Source: Streptomyces sp. SM11 (lineage in GTDB: Bacteria; Actinomycetota; Actinomycetes; Streptomycetales; Streptomycetaceae). From it: a DNA stretch of 40,638 nt. Positions 38,023 to 40,638 of this stretch are shown piece by piece. The translations under genes were made by a program, and so were the position numbers. Within the stretch, counting starts at the first letter, position 1; the number at the start of each line of letters is the position of its first letter. The notes beneath the pieces were generated by a model. The model saw only the letters and a list, made by a program, of their open reading frames with translations, was not told where the DNA came from and did no database searches. The stretch lies in NCBI RefSeq assembly GCF_002910905.1, contig NZ_NEUE01000279.1:1-40638 (forward strand), given 5' to 3'.

Positions 38023-39609
38023 TCAGTGGCGGAAGCCGAGCAGGCCGTGCAGGCGGCTGCCCTTGCTGTTGTCCACCGACTGGGCCGCCGCCTTCTCGGC
38101 GGGCAGCGGCTCCGGGTCCGGGAGAGCGGCGCAGACCGCGTCCGCCCCGCCCCGGCCGCGCGGGACCGTTCCGTCGGTCAGATAGGCCGTCAGGTGCTTG
38201 TCCAGGCAGTCGTTGCCGCTCAGCGTGATGCCGTGGTTGCCGCCGCCCTCCTCCACGACGAGGCTGGAGCCCTTGAGCTTGCGGTGCATGCTGACCGCGC
38301 CGCCGTACGGGGTCGCCGCGTCGTCCGTGGCCTGGAGGATGAGCGCCGGGGGCAGCTGACGGTTGTTCACCCGGACCGGGCGCAGCGGCGCCACCGGCCA
38401 GTTCGCGCACGGCGCGTTGTACCAGGTGTTGTTCCAGGTCATGAACGGCGCCTTCTTGTGGATCCGGCGGCTGTCGTTGCGCCAGGTGCTCCAGTGCTCG
38501 GGCCAGCCGGCGTCACGGCACTGGACGGCGGTGTAGACCGAGTAGCCGTTGTCGCCGCTCGCGTCGACCGCGCCGAAGTTCTCGTACACCTCGACCAGCG
38601 CCTCGGCGTCCCGGTTCTTCACGTACGCGGCGAACGCCTCGGCGAGGTAGGGCCAGTAGCCGTTGTAGTACCCGCCGGGCAGGAAGGTGTCCTCCAGCTC
38701 GCTCGCGCCGACCGTGCCGCCCGCGGGCTCCCGTGCCACGTCCGCCCGCATCCGGTACCAGGCGGCCTCGACACCTGCCGGATCGGTGCCCAGGCCGTAC
38801 GCGGCGTCGTTCTTCGCGACCCAGGCGGCGAAGGCCTTGTGGCGGTCGTCGAACGCGGGGTCCTGGCCGAGGTTGCCCTCGTACCAGACGTCGTCCGGGT
38901 CGACGACCGAGTCCAGGACCAGGCGGCGCACACGCTCCGGGTACAGCTTGGCGTAGACCGCGCCGAGGTAGGTGCCGTAGGAGTAGCCGAAGTAGTTGAT
39001 CTGCCGGGAGCCCAGCGCCCGGCGGATCACGTCGAGGTCCTCGGCGGCGCTGACCGTGTCCATGTACGGCAGCACGTCGCCGTGCTTCTCCCCGCAGGCC
39101 CTGGCGAAGGACTCCGCCCGGTCGCGGTTGATCCGCTCCGAGCGGAAGGAGTCCGGCACCGAGTCCGGGCGCACCGGATCGAAGTGTCCGGGCAGGCAGT
39201 TCAGGGCCGGGGTGCTCCTGCCGACCCCGCGCGGGTCGAAGCCGATCACGTCGTACTGGGCGGCGACCTTCTTCGGCAGCGAGGACGCCACGAACCCGGC
39301 CATCGACAGGCCGCTGCCGCCCGGACCGCCCGGGTTGACCAGCAGCGGGCCCTGGAAGGTCTTCGCGGTGTGCGGGATGCGGGACAGGGCGAGCGTGACC
39401 TGACGGCCCGACGGCCGGCGGTGGTCCAGCGGGGCGCGGACCTTCGCGCACTGGAGCGTCGGGTACCTCTCGGTCGGACAGTCGGTCCACTTGAGCTTCG
39501 GGGCGGGCGGTGCGCTTGCCGCGGTGGCGGCGGCCGGCGCGGGCGCGGCGGTCAGCAGACCGGCGACGGTCGCACCGACGGCGACCAGGATTCCTGCACG
39601 TTTTGTCAT
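38023..39609 (-). CDS. Secreted alpha/beta-hydrolase, tripeptidyl-aminopeptidase (SlpD/E-like)
   Basis: A 528-aa exported serine hydrolase. The signal peptide (MTKRAGILVAVGATVAGLLT ... APA-type cleavage) lies in residues 1-30. The oxyanion region is VNPGGPGGSGLSMAG, the nucleophile elbow is FGYSYGTYLG with Ser210, and the acid Asp is in LILQATDDAATPYGG. The base His is in EEGGGNHGI, followed by the C-terminal TAP-like domain. Relatives remove N-terminal tripeptides from secreted proteins. GGGAGG lies upstream of the ATG. Several cysteines suggest disulfides outside the cell. Confidence 0.92.
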   Translation of the reverse strand: MTKRAGILVAVGATVAGLLTAAPAPAAATAASAPPAPKLKWTDCPTERYPTLQCAKVRAPLDHRRPSGRQVTLALSRIPHTAKTFQGPLLVNPGGPGGSGLSMAGFVASSLPKKVAAQYDVIGFDPRGVGRSTPALNCLPGHFDPVRPDSVPDSFRSERINRDRAESFARACGEKHGDVLPYMDTVSAAEDLDVIRRALGSRQINYFGYSYGTYLGAVYAKLYPERVRRLVLDSVVDPDDVWYEGNLGQDPAFDDRHKAFAAWVAKNDAAYGLGTDPAGVEAAWYRMRADVAREPAGGTVGASELEDTFLPGGYYNGYWPYLAEAFAAYVKNRDAEALVEVYENFGAVDASGDNGYSVYTAVQCRDAGWPEHWSTWRNDSRRIHKKAPFMTWNNTWYNAPCANWPVAPLRPVRVNNRQLPPALILQATDDAATPYGGAVSMHRKLKGSSLVVEEGGGNHGITLSGNDCLDKHLTAYLTDGTVPRGRGGADAVCAALPDPEPLPAEKAAAQSVDNSKGSRLHGLLGFRH

Positions 39610-39764
39610 GGGGCCTCCCGGGGTGGCGGGACGCGGCGCCGGATCACCGGTCCCCGCCGCATGCTCCCCGAATTCCCCGGCGGACGGATCCGTTCCGCGC
39701 GGAGTCGACCCGTACGGTCACGCCATCGGCCCTGCGCGCGGTCCCCCGGACTCCGACGCGGACC

Positions 39765-40130
39765 TCACAGCAGGGTCAGCTGGGTGGGTCCCGGCTCCGG
39801 TGCAGCGGCCGGAGCCGGGCCGATCCGCCGGGCCTCGCCCCGGTGCGCCGGGCCGATCCCGAACTCGTCCGCCAGCTCGTGCACCTGACGCGTGATCCGG
39901 CGCTGGTACCAGGTGGGGGCGTACGCCCCGTCCACGTACATCCGCTCGTAGCGCTCCACCAGACGCGGGTGGTGCTGCCCCAGCCAGTGCAGGTACCACT
40001 CGCGCGCGCCGGGGCGCAGATGCAGCACCAGCGGGGTCACCGAGGCCGCTCCCGCCTTCGCGACGGCGGCGACGGTGGCGCGCAACTGCTCCGGGCGGTC
40101 GCCGAGGAACGGGATGACCGGGGCCCCTCA
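39765..40130 (-). pseudogene. 3' remnant of a radical-SAM protein gene (Rv2578c-like)
   Basis: The open frame from about 40127 to the stop at 39765 encodes about 120 residues. It begins GAPVIPFLGDRPEQLRATVA and contains TPLVLHLRPGAREWYLHWLG and APTWYQRRITRQVHEL. This is the C-terminal part of the Rv2578c-type radical-SAM family; the CxxxCxxC cluster and barrel core are missing. An in-frame stop lies directly upstream (40128-40130), where the sequence changes abruptly into the TnpB-related region. It looks like a gene truncated by insertion; the rest should lie on the far side of the element. Confidence 0.75.
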
Positions 40131-40242
40131 GTTGTGAGCTGTTGCTGGTTTGGTGTGCGTGAGTGGGTTGTGGCGCCAGGGGGTGGGTCCGGTGGTGTGA
40201 CGGGTGAGGGCGGGAAACCGGGTACGGGTGTTCTGGGGTCGA
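40131..40242 (+). mobile_element. Left end of an IS200/IS605-type element
   Basis: From about 40130 the sequence turns G/T-rich, codes for nothing in the radical-SAM frame, and leads into a TnpB-related reading frame. This makes it the probable left end of the element. I could not define the exact end or its subterminal hairpin, and the right end is outside the window. Confidence 0.5.
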
Positions 40243-40638
40243 ATGGGTGACCTTGATGATGGTTGCTCGTTGTGCCGGGTGACAGGTTGCACGGCTTTGG
40301 GGCGGGGGTGTGGTGGTGGATGGTGTGCGCGCGTTGGCGGCCCGTTCGTGGTGCCCGGACCTTCGGGGGTGGCGGTCCGGGACCGTCTCAAACACCTCAC
40401 CCCGCAGGATGAGCGGGTGCTGCGGGCGGTCGGTGAACATCAGGGCGTGCTCGCTTCACGTGACCTGAAGGTTCGCTGCGCGCAGGGTCTGGAACCTGGT
40501 GCTGATTCCTGGGCTGCGCGTAAGCGGGGGCTGACGAAGGTGTCGTCGTCGCGGATCGCCGGGGCGATCACCAAGGCCAGTCATGATCAGTGGGCGCTCG
40601 CCCGTCGCTGCCAGGCCGCACACATCCGGTCGCTGGAG
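40243..40638 (+). CDS. TnpB-related transposase/RNA-guided nuclease-like protein, N-terminal part
   Basis: Open to the window end: 132 codons, ATG 40243 (GTG 40279 also possible). The translation includes CTALGRGCGG, ARVGGPFVVPGPSGVAVRDR, LKHLTPQDERVLRAVGEHQG and AGAITKASHDQWALARR. I recognise these as the start of the TnpB-related accessory protein of Streptomyces IS200/IS605-type elements. The catalytic RuvC part lies outside the window. It runs opposite to the truncated radical-SAM gene. Confidence 0.75.
   Translation, partial: MGDLDDGCSLCRVTGCTALGRGCGGGWCARVGGPFVVPGPSGVAVRDRLKHLTPQDERVLRAVGEHQGVLASRDLKVRCAQGLEPGADSWAARKRGLTKVSSSRIAGAITKASHDQWALARRCQAAHIRSLE

Noticed and set aside
1..40638. 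CRISPR arrays, tRNA and rRNA genes
   Set aside because: No array of regularly spaced repeats and no tRNA- or rRNA-like sequence was seen; the tandem repeats found have no spacers.

Overview
The window is 40.6 kb of very GC-rich chromosome. Third codon positions are almost always G or C, GTG starts and ATGA/GTGA overlaps are common, and the families present (ethylmalonyl-CoA pathway genes, DUF35, PucR, Ada-AlkA fusion, SlpD/E-like hydrolase, TnpB-related transposase) point to Streptomyces or a close relative. The genus is an inference; there is no rRNA or other marker in the window.

Left part (1-15.9 kb). etfB-etfA read leftward into a strong terminator. A TetR gene (tetR1) diverges from them, followed by a small zinc-ribbon/OB-fold (DUF35) gene. 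Next come a DJ-1/PfpI protein with a divergent LysR regulator, a decayed stretch with a cupin remnant, a gamma-glutamyltransferase, an inositol-monophosphatase-like enzyme, a phytoene-desaturase-like flavoprotein, a macrodomain protein and an alkylation-repair pair (Ada-AlkA fusion plus ogt). A GDT1/TMEM165 manganese-type exporter follows, preceded by a yybP-ykoY (Mn2+) riboswitch. A [2Fe-2S] protein, a sirtuin, an orphan VapB-like antitoxin and a NUDIX enzyme close this part.

Middle (16-26 kb). Glycerate kinase faces a PucR-type regulator. A complete five-gene branched-chain-amino-acid-type ABC uptake operon (F-G-H-M-K) follows and ends at a perfect hairpin. Then comes a broken gene in which a lipoprotein reading frame is frameshifted and contains part of a Ser/Thr kinase domain. 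The phosphatidylethanolamine genes psd-pssA follow.

Right part (26-40.6 kb). An operon reading leftward, ccr-ecm-mcl-mch-mcd, encodes the ethylmalonyl-CoA pathway. With a nearby tandem-duplicated 3-hydroxybutyryl-CoA dehydrogenase it would take acetoacetyl-CoA/crotonyl-CoA to glyoxylate plus propionyl-CoA (an epimerase is not in the window). A second TetR gene (tetR2), homologous to tetR1 over its whole length, lies here too. Two GNAT genes, a HEAT-repeat protein and a secreted alpha/beta hydrolase follow. At the edge a radical-SAM gene is cut off beside an IS200/IS605-type TnpB-related gene that leaves the window.

Main discovery candidate: the promoters of etfBA, the DUF35 gene and ccr share one architecture, with two 13-bp GGCACTNAGTGCC-type palindromes 22-23 bp apart. 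One lies directly upstream of the -35 box and the other fills the -35/-10 spacer. This predicts a TetR-controlled regulon tying the ethylmalonyl-CoA operon, over 30 kb away, to the electron-transfer flavoprotein that its acyl-CoA dehydrogenase needs and to an uncharacterised DUF35 protein.
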